The position numbers and the translations under genes are program-made. From contig NZ_ATKM01000001.1 of NCBI RefSeq assembly GCF_000418555.1, forward strand, positions 1 through 64,000: a stretch of 64,000 bases of DNA, in the 5' to 3' direction. Numbering within the stretch: the stretch's first letter is position 1; every line of letters begins with the position of its first letter. The DNA is from Pseudomonas sp. P818. Lineage in GTDB: Bacteria > Pseudomonadota > Gammaproteobacteria > Pseudomonadales > Pseudomonadaceae. Shown piece after piece: positions 55,176 through 63,689 of this stretch. A model generated the notes under the pieces. The model saw nothing but the letters and a program-made list of their open reading frames with translations, made no database searches and was not told the origin of the DNA.

Positions 55176-58100
55176 TCACAGCCGCTCCGGTAGGGTGAAG
55201 CCGGCTACTGCACGACTCTTGAAAGGATTGAAGGCACTGCTGGCGCGCAGTTCGTAGGCAACGCTGGAGCGATCCAGGCGTACGCGCAGGTTGAAACGAT
55301 CCGGCGAGGCGCCGCCAATCAGTTCGGACTGATCGAGCAGGCGGAACCAGGCCCAGGGGCCCTCCAGGGTCAAGGCCGAGCGTCCGCCTTCGACCGGGGG
55401 CGACACCGTGAGGCGTACCACGCCGACGCTGCCGGGGTTCGGCCATTGCACCGCCACCGGCCGGCTCGGGCCGTGGTCGAAGCCGATCAGCTGACCGTCG
55501 AGATCCAGCTGCGACTGGCTGATGGTGGCATCCATGCTCACCGGCTTGAGGTCGAAGCGCACGCTGGGCTGCAGGCCGCCGCTGCGGAAATACTCGTCGC
55601 GGATCAGCGCTGCGCGCTGGAAGGTCTGCAGCACGCCGGCGGAAATACCCAACTTCTGCGCCGCGCCTGGCTGCCAGCGCCAGGTGCGTGCCGAGGTGTC
55701 GACGTAAGGCTGCAGGTACTTGCGAAAGTAGTTGTCCATCACCCCGCCAACACCGAAGAACTGGCCGAAATCATCCAGCGTGGCGTCGCGCTGGCTGCCC
55801 GGCACCATGGGGTAACGGCCGCTCAGCGACTGCCGCCAGACGTTGACCACGTCGCTCTGCCAGGCAGCGTTGAGCTGGTTGCGCACCCCGCCCATCATGC
55901 TGTTGGTGCTGGCAGCGACGACCGAACCCACCAGCCCCTGAACCAGTTTCGGCTGACGCGCGGCGGTCAGGTTGACCCTTGCCGCTGCGGCGCTGGCCTG
56001 ATTCTTCGCTTCGCCGAGCAGCGCCTCGCCGCTGGCACCGACCATGCTGCTGAGTTGTACGTAGAGCTCGTTGAGGTCCGCCAGCAGACCATCGATGGCC
56101 ATCGGCGCGGACGGGTCCTGGCTGACCAGGCTGTTGAGTTCGGCGAAGTGCGCGCTGACCGGATCGATCTGCGTAACCGCCGCCACGGCATTGCCGGCTG
56201 GGGTCTGGCCGAGCAGCGAGCCGAGCTTCTGCTTGAGCTGGTCGACACCCTCGTCGGTCGCCTTGGCCGCGCCTTCTGATTCGGGTGCTTGCTGCAGATC
56301 GGTTTCCCGCGCCACGGCGATCAGCAACTGCTTTAGCGGCGAGGACGGCCCCGAGAGTATCCGCAGCACGTCCGCCGCCTGGCCAACGCTGGTGATCGGC
56401 ACGAAATCGAGGTCGGCCAGCAGCGCATCCCACTGCTGCACGTAATCGCGCAGGTAAAGCTGGCGCACGTCGGCGGCCAGGTTTACGGCATCCTGGGTAC
56501 TGTCGAGCTGACGGCCCAGCACCCATTGTTCCTCGGCTACCACGCTGGCCTGGCCGACGCTGGCGCGGAGGAAGGCTTCGCGGTAGCCACGGCGAGTGTA
56601 GAAACCGCTCAGCGGGTCACTCAGCGCCTTGCCACTCTTGCGCGTGAAGACCAGTGCGGCGTCGCGCCCGGCGGCCTCGCTGAGGCGGAAGTCACTGACC
56701 CCGGCCGGCAGCTTCTGCCGCTTGACCCGGTCATACACGCGCTGCGCCAGCGGCAGGCGCTGCAACTGCATGCGCAGCTCGTCGACCAGGCGCTGATCCA
56801 GGCGCGCATCCGGCGGGCGCCGCTCGAACAGCGCCTGCAGGTGCTCATCGAGAGCCTGGCGCTGCTCGCCCGACAGATCGCGTGGCAGGCTCTGATCCCA
56901 GTCCAGGGCAATCCAGGCCTTGATGAACTCGGCGTCGTAATGCTCGCCGCCACCGAACATCAGGTAGGCCTTGAGCCCTTCGTAGAGGTAGTCGGAGCCA
57001 CCGCCAGTGCGCAGCTGTTCCTCGATTCGGCTGACCAGGCGCGGGGCGAAGGTGGCCACCAGTAGGCGGCGATAGACGCTGGCGGCCTGCTCTTCGAGCA
57101 TGTCGCCCTGGTACAGGCCCAGACCTTTGGCCCAATCCGGCGGATTGCCGGCCAGGTTGCGAACGGCGCTGAGCAATGGCAGCACCGCCAGCACATCGCG
57201 TTGCGCCGGGCTGAGGCTGCGTACCTGCTGCTCCAGAGGTGCAGTACGCGCGCCGACCTGGGCGATATGCTCGCGGTTGGCGCTGAAACTGAGTAGCCAC
57301 AGTGTGCTTACCACCACTACCAGCGCCACGCTGGCGGCCAGCGAGCCGATGGCCAGCCACCTGCGGCGGCGCTCGACCTTCTGGTCGACGCCGACCAGGC
57401 CGCGCTCGGCGAATGCGACGCGGCTGAACAGGTGCTGGAGGAAATAGCTGCGACCACTGCCGCTCTGCCGCGCCAGGTGCTGGCGGTCGAGGTTCATGCT
57501 CTGCGCCATGGCACCGATCAGGCGGTCGATCGGGCTGCCTTCCTGGGTGCCGCTGGTGAAGTACACACCGCGCAGCAGGGTGCGCTCCTCGTAGGCATTG
57601 GGCTTGAACACGCCATTGAGGAATTCGCTGAGCAGGCTCTTGATCGCCGCGAACTGCTGCGGGAAACCGTAGATCAGGTCGCGTCGGGCCGGGTCGCGTT
57701 CGCGCTGCAGGCGCTCGACCAGACGTTGATTCAGGCGTTGCTCGAGGGCGACGAACTCGCTGTCGAAACTCTCCAGCGGGCCGCCGATGCTCTTGCCGTC
57801 ATCCAGGGCGAAGGTAAAGCCCCAGACCTGGGCGCGCTCCTCACGGCTGAGGTCGTCGAAGAACTCCATGAAGCCTGGCACCAGGTCGCACTTGGTGAGC
57901 ATCACGTAGACCGGGAAGCGCACGCCGAGCTGGATGTACAGCTCCTGCACCCGCGAGCGGATCGCCGCCACGTGTGCGGCGCGCTCGCTGTCGCTGCTCT
58001 GCAGCAGATCGGAAAGGCTGATGGCGATGAAGGCACCATCGATCGGGCGACGCACGCGCTGGCTCTTGAGCAGGTCGAGAAAGCCGAGCCAGGCGGCCTT

Positions 58101-58676
58101 GTCCACCTGGGCGTGGCTGTCCTGGGTTGTATAGCGCCCGGCGGTGTCGAGCAGCACAGCCTCGTCGGTGAACCACCAGTCGCAATTGCGCGTGCCGCCC
58201 ACACCACGAATGGCGCCGGCGCCCAGTTGGGCCGCGAGGGGGAAATTAAGCCCCGAGTTGACCAGCGCGGTGGTCTTGCCGGAGCCCGGCGGGCCGATGA
58301 TCACGTACCACGGCAGCTGATACAGGTTGCGCCGCTCATCGCCGCCCAGGCGCGCCTTCTTCAGCAGCGCCAGGGCTTCGTCCATGCGCTGGCGCAGGGT
58401 CGCCAGCTCCTCGGCGGTGGCTACGCTGGCGGCGTCCGGCGGCGTTTGCGCGGCCAGGCTGTCGAGCACCTTGCGCTCCTGCTGGCGTTCGCGCAGCAGA
58501 CAGAACAGACGCCAGCCGAGCCACAGGGCGAACAGCAGGACGATCAGGGTCCAGCGGATCCAGGCCGGCTGCAGCGCGTTGAGCAGCGGGCCGATGAACC
58601 AGATGATCAGGCTCAGGGCGATCAGCCCGAGCACGGGGATGACCCAGCGGGTGATGAATCCGAACAGCGCCTTCAC
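55176..58676 (-). CDS. tssM: T6SS membrane complex protein TssM (IcmF)
   Basis: TssM spans the inner membrane and forms the trans-envelope complex with TssL and TssJ. The 1,166 residues have two N-terminal helices (about 11-32 and 39-61), a cytoplasmic domain with P-loop GPPGSGKTT (128-136), a third helix at about 441-465, and the large periplasmic IcmF domains. The start is GTG at 58676, overlapping tssL by 4 nt. Confidence 0.97.
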   Translation of the reverse strand: MKALFGFITRWVIPVLGLIALSLIIWFIGPLLNALQPAWIRWTLIVLLFALWLGWRLFCLLRERQQERKVLDSLAAQTPPDAASVATAEELATLRQRMDEALALLKKARLGGDERRNLYQLPWYVIIGPPGSGKTTALVNSGLNFPLAAQLGAGAIRGVGGTRNCDWWFTDEAVLLDTAGRYTTQDSHAQVDKAAWLGFLDLLKSQRVRRPIDGAFIAISLSDLLQSSDSERAAHVAAIRSRVQELYIQLGVRFPVYVMLTKCDLVPGFMEFFDDLSREERAQVWGFTFALDDGKSIGGPLESFDSEFVALEQRLNQRLVERLQRERDPARRDLIYGFPQQFAAIKSLLSEFLNGVFKPNAYEERTLLRGVYFTSGTQEGSPIDRLIGAMAQSMNLDRQHLARQSGSGRSYFLQHLFSRVAFAERGLVGVDQKVERRRRWLAIGSLAASVALVVVVSTLWLLSFSANREHIAQVGARTAPLEQQVRSLSPAQRDVLAVLPLLSAVRNLAGNPPDWAKGLGLYQGDMLEEQAASVYRRLLVATFAPRLVSRIEEQLRTGGGSDYLYEGLKAYLMFGGGEHYDAEFIKAWIALDWDQSLPRDLSGEQRQALDEHLQALFERRPPDARLDQRLVDELRMQLQRLPLAQRVYDRVKRQKLPAGVSDFRLSEAAGRDAALVFTRKSGKALSDPLSGFYTRRGYREAFLRASVGQASVVAEEQWVLGRQLDSTQDAVNLAADVRQLYLRDYVQQWDALLADLDFVPITSVGQAADVLRILSGPSSPLKQLLIAVARETDLQQAPESEGAAKATDEGVDQLKQKLGSLLGQTPAGNAVAAVTQIDPVSAHFAELNSLVSQDPSAPMAIDGLLADLNELYVQLSSMVGASGEALLGEAKNQASAAAARVNLTAARQPKLVQGLVGSVVAASTNSMMGGVRNQLNAAWQSDVVNVWRQSLSGRYPMVPGSQRDATLDDFGQFFGVGGVMDNYFRKYLQPYVDTSARTWRWQPGAAQKLGISAGVLQTFQRAALIRDEYFRSGGLQPSVRFDLKPVSMDATISQSQLDLDGQLIGFDHGPSRPVAVQWPNPGSVGVVRLTVSPPVEGGRSALTLEGPWAWFRLLDQSELIGGASPDRFNLRVRLDRSSVAYELRASSAFNPFKSRAVAGFTLPERL

Positions 58677-60004
58677 TCCACACCCTCCGCCAGTACGGTG
58701 ATCTCTACCCGGCGATTTCTCGCCCGTCCTTCGGCCGTGGCATTGGAAGCCAACGGTTCGGTATCGCTCAGACCCTCGGCGCTGAAGCGCTCGGCCTGGC
58801 CGGTACGTGCCGCGAGAATCTGCAGCACCTCCTCGGCACGGGCGCGCGACAGCGCCCAGTTGGAGGGGAAGCGCAACGTGGCGATCGGCTGGTTGTCACT
58901 GTGCCCAGTGATGCGTACCTGGCCCTTGACCTTGGCGACCGCCTCGGCGATGCGCAGCAGCAATGGCTGGAAGTCATCACGGATGCTGGCGCTGCCGGAG
59001 CTGAACAGCTCGTCGCCGCGGATGGTCACCACCGAACGGTCGACGCCGTCCTCGACCGCCACGCGGTTGGCGCGGATGTCGTCGGCGAGGAAGGTGGCCA
59101 GGCGTGGTCGCTCGACCACGCGCGGCTTGACCACGGCGGGTTCGATGCTCTGCACCGGCACCTCGCCCAGAGCGTGAATCTGGCGGAACACCGGCTCGGC
59201 ATCGGCCGCCAGCATCATCCGCAGCACCATCAGCAGCATCAGCAACAGAGCCAGCGCTACGGCCAGCCCGACCCAGGGCGGCAGCAGCCGCGACAAGCGA
59301 TCCGGCGCCACGCTGACCCCGCGCCAGTGTGGCGACAGCTCGTGTTCGCGTTCGCCACGCATGCTGCGCAGGGTCGCGGCAGTGCGCTCGCGCAGCGCCT
59401 CCAGCTGGCTGCGGCCATCGTGCATGACCCGATAGCGGCCCTCGAAGCCGAGGCTGGTGCACAGGTACAGCAGCTCGAGCAAATCGAGTCGCTCGCGCGG
59501 GCTTTGCAGGCAGTGTTCGAGCAGCTGGAACACCTTCTCGCCGCCCCAGGCCTCGTTATGCACGGTGATCAGCAGGCTCTGCTTACCCCATTCGCTGGTG
59601 CTGCCCCAGGGCGTGCTCAGCACTGCCTCGTCGAGGGCGGTACACAGCGCATAGCGCGCCAGCAACACATCGTTGCGCGGCACGCCGGCGGCCTCGGCGC
59701 GTTGTTCGAACTGGCGCAGGTAACCCAGCAGCTGTGCACGCAGGCTGGCCGGTGCGGGATGGGCCAGGGTGCTGCGCAGGCGGGTGAGCATGCTCAACAG
59801 CGGGCCGGCGGCCTGCTCCAGTGGGTTCATGCCACGGGCCTGGCCTGCCGGCAGCGGTGCGGCCGGCATCTGCAGTGGGGCAGCCGGAGCCTCGGCGGCG
59901 GGCTGCGGACCACGACCACCCGGGCGCGGCATGAACTGGGTGCGATCGTTGTTCTGCGGTTGTGCTGCCGGCGGCTTGTTCAGCCAGTCGTCTTGATCTG
60001 TCAT
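58673..60004 (-). CDS. tssL: T6SS membrane complex protein TssL with OmpA domain
   Basis: TssL is the DotU-type partner of TssM. The 443 residues comprise a proline-rich N-terminus, the cytoplasmic DotU domain (ARYALCTALDEAVLSTPWG), one membrane helix at about 244-264 and a periplasmic OmpA-like peptidoglycan-binding domain (about 325-437) with TGHSDNQPI and NWALSRARAEEV. This is a fused form that anchors itself to the cell wall. It lies 3 nt after tssK. Confidence 0.97.
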   Translation of the reverse strand: MTDQDDWLNKPPAAQPQNNDRTQFMPRPGGRGPQPAAEAPAAPLQMPAAPLPAGQARGMNPLEQAAGPLLSMLTRLRSTLAHPAPASLRAQLLGYLRQFEQRAEAAGVPRNDVLLARYALCTALDEAVLSTPWGSTSEWGKQSLLITVHNEAWGGEKVFQLLEHCLQSPRERLDLLELLYLCTSLGFEGRYRVMHDGRSQLEALRERTAATLRSMRGEREHELSPHWRGVSVAPDRLSRLLPPWVGLAVALALLLMLLMVLRMMLAADAEPVFRQIHALGEVPVQSIEPAVVKPRVVERPRLATFLADDIRANRVAVEDGVDRSVVTIRGDELFSSGSASIRDDFQPLLLRIAEAVAKVKGQVRITGHSDNQPIATLRFPSNWALSRARAEEVLQILAARTGQAERFSAEGLSDTEPLASNATAEGRARNRRVEITVLAEGVE

Positions 60005-60007
60005 GGA

Positions 60008-61342
60008 TTAACCCCGTATCGCCCAGAAGGCCAGGTTCAGGCCGGGGTATTCACCCGCCACGTGGAAAGCGAAGCCGCCGGAATGTGCCAGTTGCTTCCA
60101 GTGCTCGCTGCCGCGATCCAGCTCGTAATAGGTCGAGCCGGCGTGGAACGGAATCTGCCTTGGCGCCACCGGCAGCGGCAGCAGGTTGATGCCCGGCAGC
60201 TGCAGGTTGACCAGGTCGCGGATGTGCTCCACCGAGCCGATCTTGCTCTGCTGGCCGAAACGCCCGCGCAGGGTCTCGGCGGGCATGTCGGCGCGGACCA
60301 CGAGGATGAAGCTGGCGCTGTCCAGCAGGCTGCGGTCGGCCAGCATCGCCACGTGGACGCCATAGGCCTTCTCGACGATGGGAATCGGTACGGCCTTGCT
60401 GTCGATCAGCATCGACAGCGCTTCGCGCAGTGCCTGCATCACCGGGGTGAAGCTGGTCTGCAAGTCGTCGTGCAGGTAGGTCGGGAACTCCGACGGGCGC
60501 CGGCCGGAGCTGGAGAAGGTGGCGAACTCACCGGCCAGGGCCAGCAATTCGCTGTACAGGCGCTCCGGGTGCAGCGGTTGCAGCTGGGCCAGGTGGGCGA
60601 ACAGCGGCTGGGCGCGGTTGACCAGTTGCAGCAGCATGAAGTCGGCGATCTCCGAGGCGCCGCCGGCGCTGGAGGCCACCACGCGCCCGGCCAGGGCTTC
60701 GCCACGCTGATGCAGCAAGCCCAGCAGCTCGCCACGAAAGGCAGCCAGTGGTGCGCTGGCCGCCACGTCGAGCAGCGGTGGGATGTACTGTTCGTCCAGC
60801 ACCAGGGCGCGGTCGGCGCGTTTTTCCCGCACGCGCGCCACGCCCAGTACGGCGTATTCCTGCAGGCCATCGGCGGCGGTCAACAGGCGCAGGGCGCGTT
60901 CGCCAACCATCACCGGCACACGGCTTTCGAAGGCCGCATTGTCGTCGCGCACTTCGCGGACCTGGCCGCGATAGCGCGCGCCGCCCAGTGCTTCGCCCGC
61001 TTCGACGGTGTCTCGCACACCCGCCCGGCGCAGCGGCAGGGCCAGATAGATCACGCCGTCGCGCAGGTCGTCGGGAATCTCCAGGGGCTCCGGCGCCACG
61101 TCATCCTGGGGAATGTTGAACGGCGTGCCGTCAGGCAACAGGCCACGGGCGCTGACGATGGCCAGCTTGCCCTGTGCCAGCAGGCCGATATCCAGCTGCA
61201 GCTCGGCGAAACCCCAGCCGGCGGCTGACAGCGGGCGGCTGCGGGCATCGATCAGTGCCTCCAGGTAGCGGTCATGCTGCTGGAAATGCTGGGTGCCGAT
61301 GAACATGCCTTCGGACCAGATCACACGGTTGTTCCAGGACAT
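60008..61342 (-). CDS. tssK: T6SS baseplate protein TssK
   Basis: TssK connects the baseplate with the TssJLM membrane complex. The 444 residues begin MSWNNRVIWSEGMFIGTQHFQQHDRYLEAL, the family signature, and end with the C-terminal TssL/M-binding segment (GSTYYELDRGSEHWKQL; FHVAGEYPGLNLAFWAIRG). Size and neighbours match TssK1. Confidence 0.97.
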   Translation of the reverse strand: MSWNNRVIWSEGMFIGTQHFQQHDRYLEALIDARSRPLSAAGWGFAELQLDIGLLAQGKLAIVSARGLLPDGTPFNIPQDDVAPEPLEIPDDLRDGVIYLALPLRRAGVRDTVEAGEALGGARYRGQVREVRDDNAAFESRVPVMVGERALRLLTAADGLQEYAVLGVARVREKRADRALVLDEQYIPPLLDVAASAPLAAFRGELLGLLHQRGEALAGRVVASSAGGASEIADFMLLQLVNRAQPLFAHLAQLQPLHPERLYSELLALAGEFATFSSSGRRPSEFPTYLHDDLQTSFTPVMQALREALSMLIDSKAVPIPIVEKAYGVHVAMLADRSLLDSASFILVVRADMPAETLRGRFGQQSKIGSVEHIRDLVNLQLPGINLLPLPVAPRQIPFHAGSTYYELDRGSEHWKQLAHSGGFAFHVAGEYPGLNLAFWAIRG

Positions 61343-61353
61343 ACAGGCTCCTG

Positions 61354-61869
61354 TTAGCGAGAGTCGAGGCGGGACGGCGCGGCGAGCTCAGCGGCGCTGG
61401 CGGCGTGGGTCCCGAGGTCGATGCGGTAATGGCTGCGGATGCCCTGCTCTGGCTCCAGGACCACGCGCCACTGCGCCCGGTCAATTTCGCGGTAGCCGAC
61501 CAGCAGGCCGAGATGACGTGTTTCCGGGTCGAGCGTGCGTTTCAGTTCCCGGGTCTGACCGGGATGGACCAGCCATTCGTCCTCAGCCACCAGCTCGCCG
61601 CCCAGGGTCGCTGCCGCGCGCTCGGCGAGGCTGAAGTAATCGGTCCGGCTGAATGCGGCGGCGCTGCGCAGCTCCAGCAGGCGCACACGCACCGGGGCGC
61701 TGTAGCCTTCGACGGTAGGGTTCAGTTCGTCGCCGGCCTGCAGTTGCAGCACGACGCTGGTTGGCCCTTGTGCGGCAGCGCTGTCGTCCATCGCGTCCTT
61801 GCTGCAGCCGCTGCCAAGCCCTGCCAGCACCAGGCCCAGCAGAGCGGGCCGAAGTAGTCGTTGTCGCAC
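61354..61869 (-). CDS. tssJ: T6SS outer-membrane lipoprotein TssJ
   Basis: TssJ anchors TssM to the outer membrane. The 171 residues have a lipoprotein signal ending LGSGC, then a small beta-rich domain with VVLQLQAGDELNPT and PVRVRLLEL, the TssJ pattern. The start is GTG at 61869 with AAGGA about 8 nt upstream. It lies between fha1 and tssK. Confidence 0.95.
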   Translation of the reverse strand: MRQRLLRPALLGLVLAGLGSGCSKDAMDDSAAAQGPTSVVLQLQAGDELNPTVEGYSAPVRVRLLELRSAAAFSRTDYFSLAERAAATLGGELVAEDEWLVHPGQTRELKRTLDPETRHLGLLVGYREIDRAQWRVVLEPEQGIRSHYRIDLGTHAASAAELAAPSRLDSR

Positions 61870-61892
61870 GTTGTCATCCTTGCCCGGGCCCG

Positions 61893-63308
61893 TCAGGGGC
61901 GTCGTTGACGGGCGATATGTTGCTCATAGGCCCGGCCGAACTCGCGGCCGAACAGGTCCTGAAAATCGTCTTCGGCTTCGCGCGACAAGGTCGCGTAGAG
62001 CTCCACGAACTGCTGCCAGCACTGCGCCTGGCGCGAGCCCGGCAGCAGGCTGGCCAGCCCGCCTCCCTTGCCCATGCGTGCTTCCAGTGTCTGCGGTTCG
62101 AAACGCGCCAGCAGGTGACGGATGGCGGCCTGTACACCGGCCATGACGGCCAGTTGATGGGCGCGCAGGTCCTCGAAACCGTCCTGTACGGCCTGGTCGG
62201 CCGGCATGAATGCCGAGTTGCCGCCACGCAGCAACAGCAGCAGGGCTTCTTCGGCGTTGGGCGCGAACTTCAGCGGGTTGTTTTCCACCGGCTGAACCAT
62301 GGTCTGCTGCAGGCGGAACTCGCCCTTGAGGCTGCTGCGCGCCCGCAGTACATCGATCAGGCCCTCGACCATCAGGCGGTAGCTGCGTCCGATGCTTTCC
62401 ATCTGCGCGGCGGCCTGCTGGCCATCCAGACGCAGCTGATCCAGCCCGGCACCGCGCAGGAAGGCCTGTAGCAGTGCATCGTCCGGCTGTGCAGTCTGCG
62501 GCTGGGTGGCTGGAGCCTGAGTGACCGGCGCCGCGACGGGTGCAGGTGTGGGGCTCGTTACCGGCGGGGTTGGTTCCGGTCGCGGGGCATGTTCCGGCAA
62601 GGGGGCAGCTGGGGCGGCTGCCGGCGCGATGTCATCGAACAGGTTCCAGTCATCCGGGATCAGTCCCGGAGCACTTGGGGTGGGTTGGGGTTCGATGGGA
62701 GCGGCAGGCGCCTTGAATTCCGGCGGTCGGAAATCATGCTGCTGCGCTGGCACATGGTCGGCAACGGGGGCCGGTGCGGCGGCTGTGCTCGGGCCAAGAA
62801 AATCGAACAGATCGGGCAGCGTCTCGTGCGGAGCGACGCGTTGCAGGTGGGCGCTGGCCGAGGCATCGAAGGGGTTGGCCGGTGCATCGAAAGGGCTGCT
62901 CGGAGCGACCTGTTGGTTGGCCATCAGGGCTTCGAAACTGTTTGCGGACGCGGCACTGGAAAACGGCGCGGAGCCTTCTGCAATGGAACTTTCCAGCGTC
63001 ACTTCAATTTCGTATTCACCGATTCGAATAACTTCGCCGTGCTGCAGAAGTTCGCTGTTGCCGCGTTGCATGCGAATACCGGCCTTGACCAGCTCGACGC
63101 CGTTGGTGCTGTTGTCGGTGATGTAGTAGCGACCATCCTTGTTTTGCACAAGGCAATGTTTCGAGGAAACCAGGCGCGCCGGGTCAGGTAATACCCAGTC
63201 ATTATCCGGGCCGCGGCCAATTGCCATCACGCCATATTCCAAGGTTTTCTCGGGACATTGGCCGGGGGTGATCTTGTGATAGCTGGTGATGGTCAAGCGC
63301 AGCGCCAT
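61893..63308 (-). CDS. fha1: T6SS FHA-domain protein Fha1 (TagH)
   Basis: Fha1 is the phosphorylated switch protein of the H1-type T6SS. The 471 residues start with an FHA domain (G31-R32, SSKH at 48-51, N66 and NG at 69-70), then a proline- and alanine-rich linker (about 150-260), and end with the TagH/ImpI C-terminal domain. AGGGAGG lies 6 nt before the ATG at 63308. It is the first gene of the leftward T6SS operon, divergent from tssA. Confidence 0.95.
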   Translation of the reverse strand: MALRLTITSYHKITPGQCPEKTLEYGVMAIGRGPDNDWVLPDPARLVSSKHCLVQNKDGRYYITDNSTNGVELVKAGIRMQRGNSELLQHGEVIRIGEYEIEVTLESSIAEGSAPFSSAASANSFEALMANQQVAPSSPFDAPANPFDASASAHLQRVAPHETLPDLFDFLGPSTAAAPAPVADHVPAQQHDFRPPEFKAPAAPIEPQPTPSAPGLIPDDWNLFDDIAPAAAPAAPLPEHAPRPEPTPPVTSPTPAPVAAPVTQAPATQPQTAQPDDALLQAFLRGAGLDQLRLDGQQAAAQMESIGRSYRLMVEGLIDVLRARSSLKGEFRLQQTMVQPVENNPLKFAPNAEEALLLLLRGGNSAFMPADQAVQDGFEDLRAHQLAVMAGVQAAIRHLLARFEPQTLEARMGKGGGLASLLPGSRQAQCWQQFVELYATLSREAEDDFQDLFGREFGRAYEQHIARQRRP

Positions 63309-63350
63309 GTGGCCTCCCTGCCCGGCTCCTGGTAACACCTTGAAAGCCGT

Positions 63351-63375
63351 GAAAGCCTTTATTCATGAGGCTTTC
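63351..63375. repeat. GAAAGCCT hairpin upstream of fha1
   Basis: GAAAGCCT (63351-63358) and AGGCTTTC (63368-63375) form an 8-bp stem with a 9-nt loop, in the fha1 5' leader region. The stem shares its sequence with the hairpin after cobM (6402-6426). Confidence 0.5.
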
Positions 63376-63593
63376 AGGCCGATGTGAGCCCTGGTGAAAC
63401 GTCCGTCAACGGTGCTCTGCAGCGCGGAAGCACGCGATCTTACCTATTGTTCCCAGATTCCAGTACGTGTTCAAGCTCGCAACTTGGCGAAACTTTGCCC
63501 AAGTTCACAAAGGCCTTGGGCGGTCGCCATAGTACCTTGACTTTGTATATTTTTAAGTTAAAAAATGCGCGACACAATCGACATTGCGTAGTG

Positions 63594-63620
63594 GCCAATT
63601 AACATCGATCGTTAATTGGC
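63594..63620. promoter_or_regulatory. Inverted repeat upstream of tssA
   Basis: GCCAATTAAC (63594-63603) and GTTAATTGGC (63611-63620) are exact inverted repeats with a 7-nt ATCGATC spacer, 70 bp before the tssA start. The size and symmetry fit a dimeric regulator's operator or an mRNA hairpin in the tssA leader. Confidence 0.55.
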
Positions 63621-63689
63621 GAAGTGCCATCCAGGATGAAGTTATGGCATTTATGTGACGCAGTTCAAATCGATAAGGAGATCGAATCC

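Larger units (their letters stand above)
63309..63689. promoter_or_regulatory. Divergent control region between fha1 and tssA
   Basis: This 381-bp stretch has no gene and must hold the promoters of both T6SS operons. It contains a hairpin (63351-63375), an AT-rich patch (63540-63565) with a possible TTGACT -35 at 63537, and a 10-bp perfect inverted repeat at 63594-63620. The tssA ribosome site AAGGAG is at 63675-63680. The leaders are long, as expected if post-transcriptional control acts on them, but I cannot show a specific RsmA site. Confidence 0.6.

Noticed and set aside
63484-63500. Sigma-54-like promoter TTGGCGAAACTTTGCCC before tssA
   Set aside because: The distance between the GG and GC elements is one base too short for sigma-54 and the -24 box is imperfect.
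63630-63642. RsmA/CsrA site around CCAGGATGAAG in the tssA leader
   Set aside because: It contains GGA but not the ANGGA core in a visible hairpin loop, so the support is too weak.
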